Source of the DNA: Marinibacterium sp.
Lineage (GTDB): Bacteria > Pseudomonadota > Alphaproteobacteria > Rhodobacterales > Rhodobacteraceae
Reading direction: 5' to 3'
Assembly: GCA_025800215.1 (NCBI GenBank)
Contig: JAOXSC010000145.1
Location: 1 to 50,869 of the forward strand
DNA: 50,869 nt
Shown here: in pieces, positions 40,374-48,569 of the stretch
How the letters are laid out: each line of letters starts with the position of its first letter
Position numbering within the stretch: the stretch's first letter is position 1
The notes under the pieces: model-generated
Told to the model about the DNA's origin: nothing
What the model saw: only the letters and a program-made list of their open reading frames with translations
The model's database searches: none
Position numbers and translations under genes: made by a program

Positions 40374-41011
40374 GTGCCAGCGTCCAGCCAGATCAGACCG
40401 TCGACAGCCAGGGTGCTGAGCGCAACCGAAGCTTCGTGCCAGGCAGAGGTATAAGCGAAGATCGGCACGCCGTTGGCCTCGGCCCGGACAGCATCAATCA
40501 GACGTTGGAGCGACCCCAGCACCATCGCGCCGCTTTCTTCGGTCTGGACATCCAGAAGTCCGGGATGCAACACCAGTTGCAATGGCCCCGCCCTGAGAGC
40601 GGCCCGGGCCTGATCCAATGAAAGAAAGAAAGCCATGGTGTCGAACCCGGCGTCTTTGGCTCGGGCCAGGAATTCATATTCGAATTCGGGCGAAGCGGGG
40701 ATCGTCGACATCGACTGCCGCAGCGTGCCGTCCAGCAAAATGGATGACGGCCAGTTTGTCACGCCCAGATATCCAAGCTCGTGCAATTGCGCGAACATCG
40801 CCGCCTCGGACCCGAAGGGATCGCTGGCAAGCAGAGCCGCCCAGTCACCTTGTCGGCGATTTTCACGCACTTCGCGGTTGTGGTCCATCCGGGGCATTAC
40901 AAAGGCCAGGTCCGCCTGCAGAGGGGTCAGCCCATCCAGCGTCGGGCAGAAAATCCGGTTCCTCTGATCTGCGTCTTCGGTTCTCGACCCGGTGAGTGCC
41001 ATTTTGATCAT
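40370..41011 (-). CDS. Degenerate PEP-hydrolase-like TIM-barrel protein
   Basis: A protein of about 213 residues, related to the barrels at 38649 and 46992. TNWPSSILLDGTLRQSM corresponds to NFP-x-x-x-x-IDGR, and EFLARAKDAGFDTMAFFLS follows. The conserved CHGGP and S-x-x-x-R-L-P-x-E segments are absent (VPIFAYTSAWHEAS and GLIWLDAG instead), and it is about 70 residues shorter than the likely enzyme. It overlaps the AAA+ regulator by 4 bp (ATGA), so the two are co-translated. It may be a regulatory or structural partner of the regulator rather than an enzyme. The start is uncertain: ATG at 41011 or 41005, neither with a good ribosome binding site. Confidence 0.75.
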   Translation of the reverse strand: MIKMALTGSRTEDADQRNRIFCPTLDGLTPLQADLAFVMPRMDHNREVRENRRQGDWAALLASDPFGSEAAMFAQLHELGYLGVTNWPSSILLDGTLRQSMSTIPASPEFEYEFLARAKDAGFDTMAFFLSLDQARAALRAGPLQLVLHPGLLDVQTEESGAMVLGSLQRLIDAVRAEANGVPIFAYTSAWHEASVALSTLAVDGLIWLDAGT

Positions 41012-41037
41012 GAGAGCATTTAGGAAGAAATCATCGG

Positions 41038-41060
41038 AAATGAGAAGCGGTTTCTCATTT
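41038..41060. promoter_or_regulatory. Perfect 9-bp inverted repeat between the divergent operons, candidate upstream activator site
   Basis: AAATGAGAA (41038-41046) and TTCTCATTT (41052-41060) with the spacer GCGGT. It lies 27 bp upstream of the TIM-barrel gene start and 140 bp before the importer operon, a normal distance for an enhancer-type site. A run of T follows in the plus direction, but no plus-strand gene precedes, so a terminator role is unlikely. Confidence 0.55.
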
Positions 41061-41199
41061 TTTCTTGAAACGGGTCGGGCGCGCGGAATCAAGACCGCAT
41101 AACACACTGAATTTAGATGTTAATTTTTCTCCAATTTTGTGACCGAAGTCGCCCGGGATCCTGAAACGCATGTCATGGTTTCCGCCAACGGGAGGAATC

Positions 41200-42066
41200 A
41201 TGACACTATTTCTAATCGTCACCCTGAACGGGCTGACCCTTGCTGCTCTCTACTTTTTGGCGGCCAGCGGCTTCAGCCTGATTTTCGGGCTCATGCGCAC
41301 GGTGAACATGGCGCATGGGGCTTTGCTGCTGCTGGGTGGCTATGTCGGGTACACCATCGTTGATGCCACCGGGTCCTGGGGATTGGGCGTGATCGGAGGC
41401 GGCCTTGCGGCGGCGTTTGCCGGAGCGATCGTGCAGGCGGGGGTTCTGGGCCGGATGCAGGGGGACGAACTGCGCCAGACCCTCGCCTCGATTGCGATCT
41501 CGATCATCATGGCCGATCTGATGCTGTGGTATTGGGGCGGGCTGACCTATCAGGTCGAGCTGCCCGACGCCTTGGCCGGGGGACAGCGTCTGCCGGTTCT
41601 GAATGTGGGCTACGCCAACATCCGGCTGGCGTTGATGGGCTTTGCGCTGGTGGTCGGGATTGGCCTGTGGTTCCTGATCCAGCGGACACGCTTTGGCGCG
41701 GTGATCCGTGCGGGCGTCGATGATCAGGACATGCTGCGCGCGTTGGGATGCCCGATCAACCGCATCTTTGTGCTGGTCTTTGCCCTGGGCGGCATGCTGG
41801 CCGGAATGGCCGGGGTTGTCGCCGCCAGCGCGCTGTCGATTGCGCCGGGTACGGACCTGCAGTTCCTGCTGTCCTCGCTGGTGGTGGTGATCGTCGGTGG
41901 CATGGGGTCGATCGGAGGGGCCGCCCTGGGTGCGCTGCTGGTCGGCCTGGCCGAGCAATACGGGCTGGCCTACGCGCCCACCTACGGCGTGGTGTTTACC
42001 TTTGCGATCATGGTGCTGGTGCTGGCGGTGCGGCCGCAGGGCCTGCTGGGAAAGGCCGAGCAATGA
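41200..42066 (+). CDS. Branched-chain amino-acid-type ABC transporter permease (LivH family)
   Basis: A 288-residue inner-membrane protein with about eight helices. Family segments are TLAALYFLAASGFSLIFGLM at the start, VNMAHGALLLLGGY, RAGVDDQDMLRALG for the ATPase contact loop, and VVVIVGGMGSIGGAALGALL near the end. GGGAGG precedes the ATG at 41200; the longer frame from 41170 lacks one. Its stop overlaps the next permease start (ATGA). It is the first gene of an eight-gene operon that ends in the cupin. The substrate need not be a branched-chain amino acid; the downstream enzymes suggest another carboxylate or an aromatic/lactone-type compound. Confidence 0.93.
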   Translation: MTLFLIVTLNGLTLAALYFLAASGFSLIFGLMRTVNMAHGALLLLGGYVGYTIVDATGSWGLGVIGGGLAAAFAGAIVQAGVLGRMQGDELRQTLASIAISIIMADLMLWYWGGLTYQVELPDALAGGQRLPVLNVGYANIRLALMGFALVVGIGLWFLIQRTRFGAVIRAGVDDQDMLRALGCPINRIFVLVFALGGMLAGMAGVVAASALSIAPGTDLQFLLSSLVVVIVGGMGSIGGAALGALLVGLAEQYGLAYAPTYGVVFTFAIMVLVLAVRPQGLLGKAEQ

Positions 42067-43031
42067 AACAGGCACTGATCCTTGTCCCGCTGCTGATCCC
42101 GCCGCTCGTGTTGAACGATTTCTGGCTGACGCAGGTGGCCACGCGGTCGCTGATCCTTGGCATCATGGCGCTGAGCCTCAGCTTCCTGGCGACCTATCTG
42201 GGCGTTGTCTCGTTCGCGCAGGCCACCATAGCCGGGATTGCGGGCTATACCATCGCCTTTTTCGGACCCAATTCGGTGGGGATCGGGGTGCCGCTGCCAT
42301 TCTGGATCTCGATCCCGCTGGCGCTGAGCCTCGCCGCCATTTCAGGTGCCCTGGTTGGCCTGATTGCACGCCGGTCGCGCGGGATTTACGCCATCATGAT
42401 CACCCTGGCGATTGGGGTGGCGTTCTTTTACTTCACCCGCCAGAACTATACCTTTTTCAACGGCTGGACGGGCTTTTCGGGCGTCCGTGCACCCGAGATT
42501 GCAGGCGTCAGCCTGCGTGATCCGCTGCCACTCTACCTGGTGTCTCTGGCTGTTGCGGCACTGGCGCTGGCGCTGGTCAGTGGCTTTGTCCGCTCGCCAT
42601 TGGGTCTGACCATTCAGGCCGTGCGCGACGCGCCGGGGCGCGTGCTGGCGCTTGGGATTTCGGTGACCACGCCCATTGTTACGGCCTTTGCCTTCTCTGG
42701 CCTGCTGGCCGGCGCCGGGGGCATCCTGAACGTCTGGTATCAAGAGCGCGTTTCGTCCTTTTCGGTCGGTCTGGGACCCATCATCGACATCCTGATCATT
42801 TCGGTCATCGGGGGCCTGCGCCATCCGGGCGGAGCCTTTGTCGGCGCGGTGGTCTTTGTCCTGCTGGAAACCTTCGCCGTCGACCTGATCGACCGCGAGC
42901 GGTTCAACACGCTGATCGGCGTTGTGCTGCTGCTGATCGTCATCGTGGCACCCGGCGGGCTGCAACAACTGGCGCATGACTGGCTTGCCCGGCTGCGCGC
43001 CCCCGACACCAACGAAAAATCAAGTGTCTAA
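42063..43031 (+). CDS. Branched-chain amino-acid-type ABC transporter permease (LivM family)
   Basis: A 322-residue permease with about nine helices: LSLSFLATYLGVVSFAQATI at the start, the ATPase-facing loop IQAVRDAPGRVLALGI, and ILIISVIGGLRHPGGAFVGA. It overlaps the LivH-type gene by 4 bp and lies 27 bp before the binding-protein gene. It pairs with the first permease to form the channel. Confidence 0.92.
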   Translation: MKQALILVPLLIPPLVLNDFWLTQVATRSLILGIMALSLSFLATYLGVVSFAQATIAGIAGYTIAFFGPNSVGIGVPLPFWISIPLALSLAAISGALVGLIARRSRGIYAIMITLAIGVAFFYFTRQNYTFFNGWTGFSGVRAPEIAGVSLRDPLPLYLVSLAVAALALALVSGFVRSPLGLTIQAVRDAPGRVLALGISVTTPIVTAFAFSGLLAGAGGILNVWYQERVSSFSVGLGPIIDILIISVIGGLRHPGGAFVGAVVFVLLETFAVDLIDRERFNTLIGVVLLLIVIVAPGGLQQLAHDWLARLRAPDTNEKSSV

Positions 43032-43058
43032 GAAAACTAATAGGGAGGAACCTGAACA

Positions 43059-44297
43059 ATGAATAAGCTCAAAATGGCTGCATCCGCGCTGGCGCTCTGT
43101 GCGATGGCGGCGCCAGCATCTGCCGAAGACGTCAAAATCGGTGTGATCTCGATCCTCGAAGGTGCCTTTGCGGCGCTTGGGCAGGACGGGATCCGCGGCG
43201 CCGAACTGGCGGTTCTGGAAACGGGCGGAGAGATTGACGGCAACACGATCGAGGTCATCACCATGTCCTCGGACGCCAGCCCCGACAGCGCGGTAAACGC
43301 AGCCCGCAAGCTGATCGAACAGGACGGCGTTGACATCATCGTCGGTCCGCTCTCCGGGTCTGAAGGTCTTGCGCTGCGCGATCTGTCAAAATCCTATCCC
43401 GGCGTGACCTTCCTGAACGGGTCGAGCGCGGCACAAGACACGACCCTGCGCGACAGCTCTGACAACTTCTACCGCTTTGGCGGGGACGGCGCACAGTGGA
43501 TGGTCGGCGTAGGTGACTATGCCTACGACGACATGGGCTACAAATCGGTGGCCGTGATCGCCGAAGACTATTCTTTCCCCTACACGCAGGTTCTGGGTTT
43601 CATGACCGAATTCTGCGAGGCAGGCGGCAAGGTGCCCGAGAAGTTCTGGACACCCATCGGCAACAAGGACTACTCGTCCGTGGTCTATGCGATCCCTCAG
43701 GACGTAGACGCGTTGTTCGTAGCATTGGGTGGCGCGGATGCGGTGAACTTCCTGACCCAATACAGCCAGGCGGGCGGTGACAAACCGATCATCGGCGGGT
43801 CGATCACCATCGACCAGTCCATTCTGGACAGCAAAGGCCCGTTCAAAAAGCTCCTGGTGGGCGCGCCAGCGGGGACGCCAACTGTCGGCGACTATGACGG
43901 TGACGAATGGAAAGCCTTCACCGCCAGCTACACCGAAGCCTTCCCTGACGGTTTTTCGGCGCCTTCGATCTTCGCGCATCACTACTACATGAGCGCCAAG
44001 GCCGCGATGCTGGCGCTCGATGAAGTGGATGGTGATCTGTCGGATGGTCACGCAGCCTTCCGCGCGGCGCTGAACGATCTGACATTCACCACGCCGACGG
44101 GCGGCACCATGCGTCTGGACAAGAACCGCAATGGCGTAATCGACAACTTTGTCACCGAGGTTTACGAGCGTGAAGACGGCACGCTGGGCAACCGCGTGGT
44201 CAAGGTCGTGCGCGACGTGGACCAACTGCTGGGACAGGATGAAGCGGCATTTCTGGCCTCGGGTCCGGTCAGCCGGGACAACCCCTCGTGCCCGTGA
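43059..44297 (+). CDS. Branched-chain amino-acid-type ABC transporter substrate-binding protein
   Basis: A 412-residue secreted protein. The signal peptide ends near MAAPASA; the mature part begins EDVKIGVISILEGAFAALGQDG. Peripla_BP_6 signatures include GAELAVLETGGEIDGN, DIIVGPLSGSEGLALRDL, FRFGG-like YRFGGDGAQWM, and YDDMGYKSVAVIAEDYSFPY. GGAGGA lies upstream of the ATG at 43059. The genes before and after encode permeases and ATPases, so it delivers the substrate of this importer. The ligand cannot be read from sequence. Its end overlaps the next gene by 10 bp. Confidence 0.93.
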   Translation: MNKLKMAASALALCAMAAPASAEDVKIGVISILEGAFAALGQDGIRGAELAVLETGGEIDGNTIEVITMSSDASPDSAVNAARKLIEQDGVDIIVGPLSGSEGLALRDLSKSYPGVTFLNGSSAAQDTTLRDSSDNFYRFGGDGAQWMVGVGDYAYDDMGYKSVAVIAEDYSFPYTQVLGFMTEFCEAGGKVPEKFWTPIGNKDYSSVVYAIPQDVDALFVALGGADAVNFLTQYSQAGGDKPIIGGSITIDQSILDSKGPFKKLLVGAPAGTPTVGDYDGDEWKAFTASYTEAFPDGFSAPSIFAHHYYMSAKAAMLALDEVDGDLSDGHAAFRAALNDLTFTTPTGGTMRLDKNRNGVIDNFVTEVYEREDGTLGNRVVKVVRDVDQLLGQDEAAFLASGPVSRDNPSCP

Positions 44298-45061
44298 CGC
44301 ACTCACATACCAACGCCGATGCCCTGGAGGTCCGGGGCGTTGGCAAACGCTTTGGCGGGTTCTGGGCGGTGCAGGACATCGATCTGACCATCCGCCCCGG
44401 AGAACGGCGCGCCATCCTCGGGCCGAACGGGGCGGGCAAGACCAGCCTGTTCAATGTATTAACCGGAGACACCAGCGCCACGACCGGTCAGATCACCCTG
44501 TTTGGCGACACGGTGACGCGCGAGCCGGTCAACAGAAGAATTCAACGCGGGCTGCGCCGCACCTACCAGCACGCCCACCTGTTCAACGGCCTGACCGTGC
44601 GTGACACGCTGTTTCTGGCCGTGGCCGGGCTGCGCGGCAGCTGGCGGCAGGTGCTGCCCCTGCGGGCCGGTGATGACCGGCTGGACGAAGCCGAGCGGCT
44701 GGCCGAGGTTGCTGGCGTAGCGGATGTACTGAACCGCGAAACATCCGAGCTCAGCCACGGGCAGCGGCGGCAGCTGGAAATCGGGATCGCGCTGGCAGAG
44801 AATCCGAAGATCTTGCTGCTGGACGAGCCAGCGGCAGGGTTGTCGCCTGCCGAGCGCCCGAAACTCAGCGCGCTTCTGATGTCGTTGCCCAAGGATGTCA
44901 CGGTCGTGTTGATTGAACACGATATGGATATCGCGCTGCAGACCTCGGACAGCGTTTCGGTCCTCTATGACGGCCGGATGCTTGCCGAAGGCTCGCCCGA
45001 TGAGATCATGCGCAACGAGGACGTGCATCGGGTCTACATAGGAGGCGCCCATGGCCACTGA
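44288..45061 (+). CDS. ABC transporter ATP-binding protein (LivG type)
   Basis: A 257-residue ATPase: Walker A GPNGAGKTSLFN, LivG-type segment RTYQHAHLFNGLTVRDTL, signature LSHGQRRQLEIGIAL, Walker B ILLLDEPAAGLSPAE and switch His in VLIEHDMDIALQ. The start is probably the GTG at 44288 (or the GTG at 44294), inside the end of the binding-protein gene. It overlaps the second ATPase gene by 11 bp. Confidence 0.94.
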   Translation: MPVTHSHTNADALEVRGVGKRFGGFWAVQDIDLTIRPGERRAILGPNGAGKTSLFNVLTGDTSATTGQITLFGDTVTREPVNRRIQRGLRRTYQHAHLFNGLTVRDTLFLAVAGLRGSWRQVLPLRAGDDRLDEAERLAEVAGVADVLNRETSELSHGQRRQLEIGIALAENPKILLLDEPAAGLSPAERPKLSALLMSLPKDVTVVLIEHDMDIALQTSDSVSVLYDGRMLAEGSPDEIMRNEDVHRVYIGGAHGH

Positions 45062-45770
45062 TGCTCTGCTCGATATCCGCGGGCTGGACCTGCGCTATGG
45101 CTCAAGCCACGTGCTGCACAGGGTCGACCTGACGGTCGGGAGCCGTCCGTTGGGCATTCTGGGCCGCAATGGGATGGGCAAGACCAGCCTGTGCAACGCC
45201 ATCATGGGGCTGCATATGCATTCGGCGGGGGAAATCCGGTTCGATGGCGTGGACATGACCGGCCTGCCGCCCGAGAAACGCGCGCAGATGGGGATTGGGT
45301 ATGTGCCGCAGGGGCGGCGGGTGTTTCGGTCTCTGACGGTCCAGGAACACCTGACCATCGTCGAACGCAAGGGCGGTGCATGGTCGATTGACCGCGTGTA
45401 TGAGACCTTTCCACGCCTCAAGGAACGCCGCCGCAATCTGGGGAACAAGCTGTCTGGGGGCGAACAGCAGATGCTGGCGATTGGGCGGGCCTTGTTGCTG
45501 AACCCGCGCCTGATGGTGCTGGATGAGCCAACCGAAGGCCTGGCCCCGGCCATCGTAAGGGACGTGGTCGACCTGACCCGCCAGATCGCAAGCGAGGGCA
45601 TCGCGGTGTTGCTGGTCGAACAGAACATGCATGCGGCACTGGCCGCCGTGCAGGACGTGGCCATCATGGTCGGCGGAGAAGTCGTCGAGCGGATGCCGGC
45701 GCACGCGCTGGAAAGCGACCCGGCGATGCAGAAACGCCATCTGGGGCTGGAACCCGGACAGTCGGGCTAA
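45051..45770 (+). CDS. ABC transporter ATP-binding protein (LivF type)
   Basis: A 239-residue ATPase: Walker A GRNGMGKTSLCNAI, IGYVPQGRRVFRSLTVQEHL (LivF-type Q-loop), signature LSGGEQQMLAIGRAL, Walker B LMVLDEPTEGLAP and VLLVEQNMHAAL. GGAGG precedes the ATG at 45051. It completes the five-gene importer and lies 11 bp before the Tm-1-like gene. Confidence 0.94.
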   Translation: MATDALLDIRGLDLRYGSSHVLHRVDLTVGSRPLGILGRNGMGKTSLCNAIMGLHMHSAGEIRFDGVDMTGLPPEKRAQMGIGYVPQGRRVFRSLTVQEHLTIVERKGGAWSIDRVYETFPRLKERRRNLGNKLSGGEQQMLAIGRALLLNPRLMVLDEPTEGLAPAIVRDVVDLTRQIASEGIAVLLVEQNMHAALAAVQDVAIMVGGEVVERMPAHALESDPAMQKRHLGLEPGQSG

Positions 45771-45781
45771 GGGAGGAGAAG

Positions 45782-46990
45782 ATGACAAAAAGAGCTTACG
45801 TGATCGGCACGGCTGACACCAAGGGGCCGGAACTGCGCTATGTGCGCGACCTGATCGACGCGGCGGGGATGCAAACCGTGCTGGTCAATGTCGGCACCAA
45901 AGGGGGCGAGGCTGGCGTGGACGTGACCGCCGCCACTGTGGCCGCCTGCCATCCCGACGGCCCGGCGGCGGTGTTCGTGAATGATCGCGGCCAGGCCGTG
46001 ACCGAGATGGCCCGCGCGCTGACGGCCTTTGTGCTGGGTCGCGACGATTTGGGCGGCATCATCGGGTTGGGAGGATCGGGCGGATCGGGGATCATCGCGC
46101 CGGCGATGCAGGCCTTGCCGATCGGCCTGCCCAAAGTTCTGGTGTCGACGCTCGCATCGGGCGATGTCTCGGCCTATGTGGGTGCGTCGGATGTGAACAT
46201 GTTCCATCCTGTCACGGATGTGTCGGGGCTGAACCGCGTTTCGCGGCGGTTGCTGGGCAATGCGGCGCACGCGCTGGCGGGCATGATGGCAAACGACGTG
46301 CCCGCAAACAGCGATGACCGCCCCGCGCTGGTTCTGTCGATGTTCGGCGTCACCACTCCCGCTGTTCAGGCCATCACCGAAAAACTGGCCGACGACTATG
46401 ACTGCCTTGTCTTTCACGCCACCGGCAGCGGTGGTCGTTCGATGGAACAACTGGTCGACCAGGGTGACGTGGCTGGGGTTCTGGACATCACCACCACCGA
46501 GATCTGCGACCTGATCGTGGGTGGTTTCCTCAGCGCAGGCGAAGAGCGGCTGGACAGTATCGCACGCAGCAAGCTTCCCTATGTGGGCTCGTGTGGCGCG
46601 CTGGACATGGCGAATTTCTGGGCCCCTGACACGGTGCCTGCGCAGTTCAAGAACAGGAACTTCTATCATCACAATGCGCAGGTCACCCTGATGCGCTCGA
46701 CGCCCGAAGAATGCGCGCGGATCGGTGCCTGGATCGGCAACAAGCTGAACGCCTGTGACGGCCCGGTCCGGTTTCTGTTGCCGCTGCGTGGGGTCTCGGC
46801 ACTGGATACCGAAGGCGGCGCGTTTCACGACCCGGCCGCAAACGCAGCACTGTTTCAGGCCCTTCGCGATACGGTGACCCAGACCCCTGACCGGCAGCTG
46901 GTCGAACTGGACATGCACATCAATGATCCCGCCTTTGCCGAAGCTGCGATCCATAATTTCAACGAAATCTACAATCAGAAGGATACCTGA
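45782..46990 (+). CDS. Tm-1-like ATP-binding domain protein (UPF0261)
   Basis: A 402-residue protein of the UPF0261/Tm-1-N family. Start [20 protein letters not shown] is the family signature; the glycine-rich nucleotide loop is [20 protein letters not shown]. The C-terminal half has [35 protein letters not shown] and [14 protein letters not shown]. Homologues in plants (tomato Tm-1, which inhibits tobamovirus replication) and fungi carry this domain fused to a TIM barrel; here the barrel is the next gene, one base after the stop. Biochemical activity in bacteria is not established. GGAGGAGA lies just before the ATG. The operon position after an ABC importer suggests an ATP-dependent step on the imported compound. 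Confidence 0.92.
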   Translation: MTKRAYVIGTADTKGPELRYVRDLIDAAGMQTVLVNVGTKGGEAGVDVTAATVAACHPDGPAAVFVNDRGQAVTEMARALTAFVLGRDDLGGIIGLGGSGGSGIIAPAMQALPIGLPKVLVSTLASGDVSAYVGASDVNMFHPVTDVSGLNRVSRRLLGNAAHALAGMMANDVPANSDDRPALVLSMFGVTTPAVQAITEKLADDYDCLVFHATGSGGRSMEQLVDQGDVAGVLDITTTEICDLIVGGFLSAGEERLDSIARSKLPYVGSCGALDMANFWAPDTVPAQFKNRNFYHHNAQVTLMRSTPEECARIGAWIGNKLNACDGPVRFLLPLRGVSALDTEGGAFHDPAANAALFQALRDTVTQTPDRQLVELDMHINDPAFAEAAIHNFNEIYNQKDT

Positions 46991-46991
46991 G

Positions 46992-47852
46992 ATGGCTGTC
47001 ACAGGACGCACGGAAATCCTTGGCCGCCTGCGGGCCAAAATCGCGGCAGACAAAGTCATCGTCGGCGGCGGTGCCGGCACGGGACTGTCCGCCAAATGCG
47101 AAGAGGCTGGCGGCGTCGATCTGATCGTCATCTACAACTCAGGCCGCTATCGCATGGCGGGGCGCGGGTCATTGGCGGGGTACATGTCCTATGGCAACGC
47201 CAACGAGATCGTCGTCGATATGGCGCGCGAAGTGCTGCCCGTTGTGAAAGACGTACCCGTTCTGGCAGGTGTAAACGCCACGGACCCGTTCTGTATCATG
47301 GACAAGTTTCTGGACGATCTGACCGCCATGGGGTTTGCAGGCGTTCAGAACTTCCCCACCGTCGGCATTATCGATGGCCGTTTCCGGCGCGAGCTTGAAG
47401 CGACCGGCATGTCCTATGACATGGAGGTCGAGATGATCGCCAAAGCCCGCGAACGCGACCTGCTGACCACCCCCTATGTGTTCAGTGCCGACAACGCCGC
47501 CGACATGGCCAAGGCGGGCGCTGACGTCATCGTGGCGCATTTTGGCCTGACCACCGGCGGCTCGATCGGAGCGGGCGACAGCGCGCCCGATATCGCGGAA
47601 TGCGCCCGGCTGTACAACGAATGGGTTATGGCGGCACGCGCTTATCGCGATGACCTGATCTTTATCTGCCACGGCGGCCCGCTGGCCGAACCCGAAGATG
47701 CACAGAAATTCCTTGATATCTGCCCCGACTGCCACGGCTTTTATGGTGCGTCCTCGATGGAACGTCTGCCGACCGAGCGGGCGATCACGGCCCAGACGGC
47801 CGAGTTCGGCAACCTGCGCAAGGGTGCGGAACGCTCTGAAGGGGTCGCGTGA
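46992..47852 (+). CDS. PEP-hydrolase-like TIM-barrel protein (Tm-1 C-terminal type)
   Basis: A 286-residue TIM barrel. Family segments: [92 protein letters not shown] and [13 protein letters not shown]. The stop of the Tm-1-like gene is one base upstream, so the pair forms a split Tm-1-type enzyme. It is the most complete of three barrel paralogues in this locus and therefore the likely catalyst; the others are fused to, or co-translated with, the AAA+ regulator. The name PEP hydrolase is a family label; the true substrate is unknown. Confidence 0.9.
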   Translation: MAVTGRTEILGRLRAKIAADKVIVGGGAGTGLSAKCEEAGGVDLIVIYNSGRYRMAGRGSLAGYMSYGNANEIVVDMAREVLPVVKDVPVLAGVNATDPFCIMDKFLDDLTAMGFAGVQNFPTVGIIDGRFRRELEATGMSYDMEVEMIAKARERDLLTTPYVFSADNAADMAKAGADVIVAHFGLTTGGSIGAGDSAPDIAECARLYNEWVMAARAYRDDLIFICHGGPLAEPEDAQKFLDICPDCHGFYGASSMERLPTERAITAQTAEFGNLRKGAERSEGVA

Positions 47853-47910
47853 CGACAAAGGACCAAGGTTCAGAACGATTTCGAAACACTGACACAACCG
47901 GAGAATTGTG

Positions 47911-48309
47911 ATGATCGGAAAATTCATGCTGTCGGCGGACACACCGCAGGAAACGCTTGATTGGGGCAAGTTGAAGTGGATGAGCAATCCGCCCGCAACA
48001 GGTGCGGGGCAACTCACGGTGATCGAGGTCAGCCTTGCGCCGGGGCATGGCCACGACTTTCACAAACACCCCGATCAGGAAGAGGTTATCTATTGCGTCG
48101 CGGGCAAGGTCGAGCAGTGGCTTGGTGAGCAAAAACGCGAGATGGGACCGGGGGACTCGATTTTCATCTGCGCAGACGTGGTGCACGCCACGTTCAACAT
48201 TGGGGATCAAGATGCAACGCTTCTGGCCATTCTGGGACCATGTGTCGGAGAAATGGGCTACGAGATCGAAGAGGTCGCGGATACGGCGCCGTGGAACACT
48301 CTGCGATAG
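47911..48309 (+). CDS. Cupin-domain protein at the end of the importer/Tm-1 operon
   Basis: A 132-residue single-domain cupin. Metal-binding motif 1 is GHGHDFHKHPDQEEVIYCVAG and motif 2 is GDSIFICADVVHATFNIG. GGAG lies upstream of the ATG at 47911; it is 58 bp after the TIM-barrel gene. Small cupins act as isomerases, dioxygenases or sugar/ligand-binding proteins. The context, a catabolic operon with an importer, suggests an isomerase or dioxygenase step on the imported compound. Confidence 0.88.
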   Translation: MIGKFMLSADTPQETLDWGKLKWMSNPPATGAGQLTVIEVSLAPGHGHDFHKHPDQEEVIYCVAGKVEQWLGEQKREMGPGDSIFICADVVHATFNIGDQDATLLAILGPCVGEMGYEIEEVADTAPWNTLR

Positions 48310-48336
48310 ATCCGAGATTGCCCGGAATTCTGTGCC

Positions 48337-48500
48337 CTGACGCTTTGATTGCGCCGTTGGGAAGTGGCCGCGCGTCCCGACCACCTGGCAGATTTTCAAG
48401 CCAATCGCCTTAATGGCGTGTGTGGTACAGATCAGCCTGCAGACCTGGGGCGGAGAGTCGAGGAAGGAGATCACCTCGTTCCCGGCCCGGGTCAGCAGGC
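48337..48500 (-). mobile_element. Degraded fragment of an IS256-family transposase
   Basis: On the minus strand this stretch reads AGNEVISFLDSPPQVCRLIC, then TTHAIKAIGLKICQVVGTRG and HFPTAQS. It follows the C-terminal pattern of IS256-family (Mutator-like) transposases: W/G-x-x-V-I-x-F-x-x-x-P-P-x-x-R-x-x-I-Y-T-T-N-A-I-E, then T-R-G-x-F-P-T. Key positions are changed (N to H, E to K) and the rest of the gene is missing. It marks an old insertion or deletion boundary between the cupin operon and the RTX gene. Confidence 0.65.
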
Positions 48501-48569
48501 TGGTTCGCGGCCGAACGACCACTTTTGTTTCAAGAGCGCGTCCAAGCGATCGCGCCCGCCCGTGAAGCG

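Noticed and set aside
41038-41060. Hairpin with T-run as a plus-strand terminator
   Set aside because: No plus-strand gene lies upstream for more than 2 kb; both flanking genes diverge from it, so an operator is more likely.
41156-41169. GG-N10-GC as a sigma-54 promoter for the importer operon
   Set aside because: Only the two invariant dinucleotides match; the surrounding consensus TGGCAC/TTGCA is absent and the activator has an altered sigma-54 contact loop.
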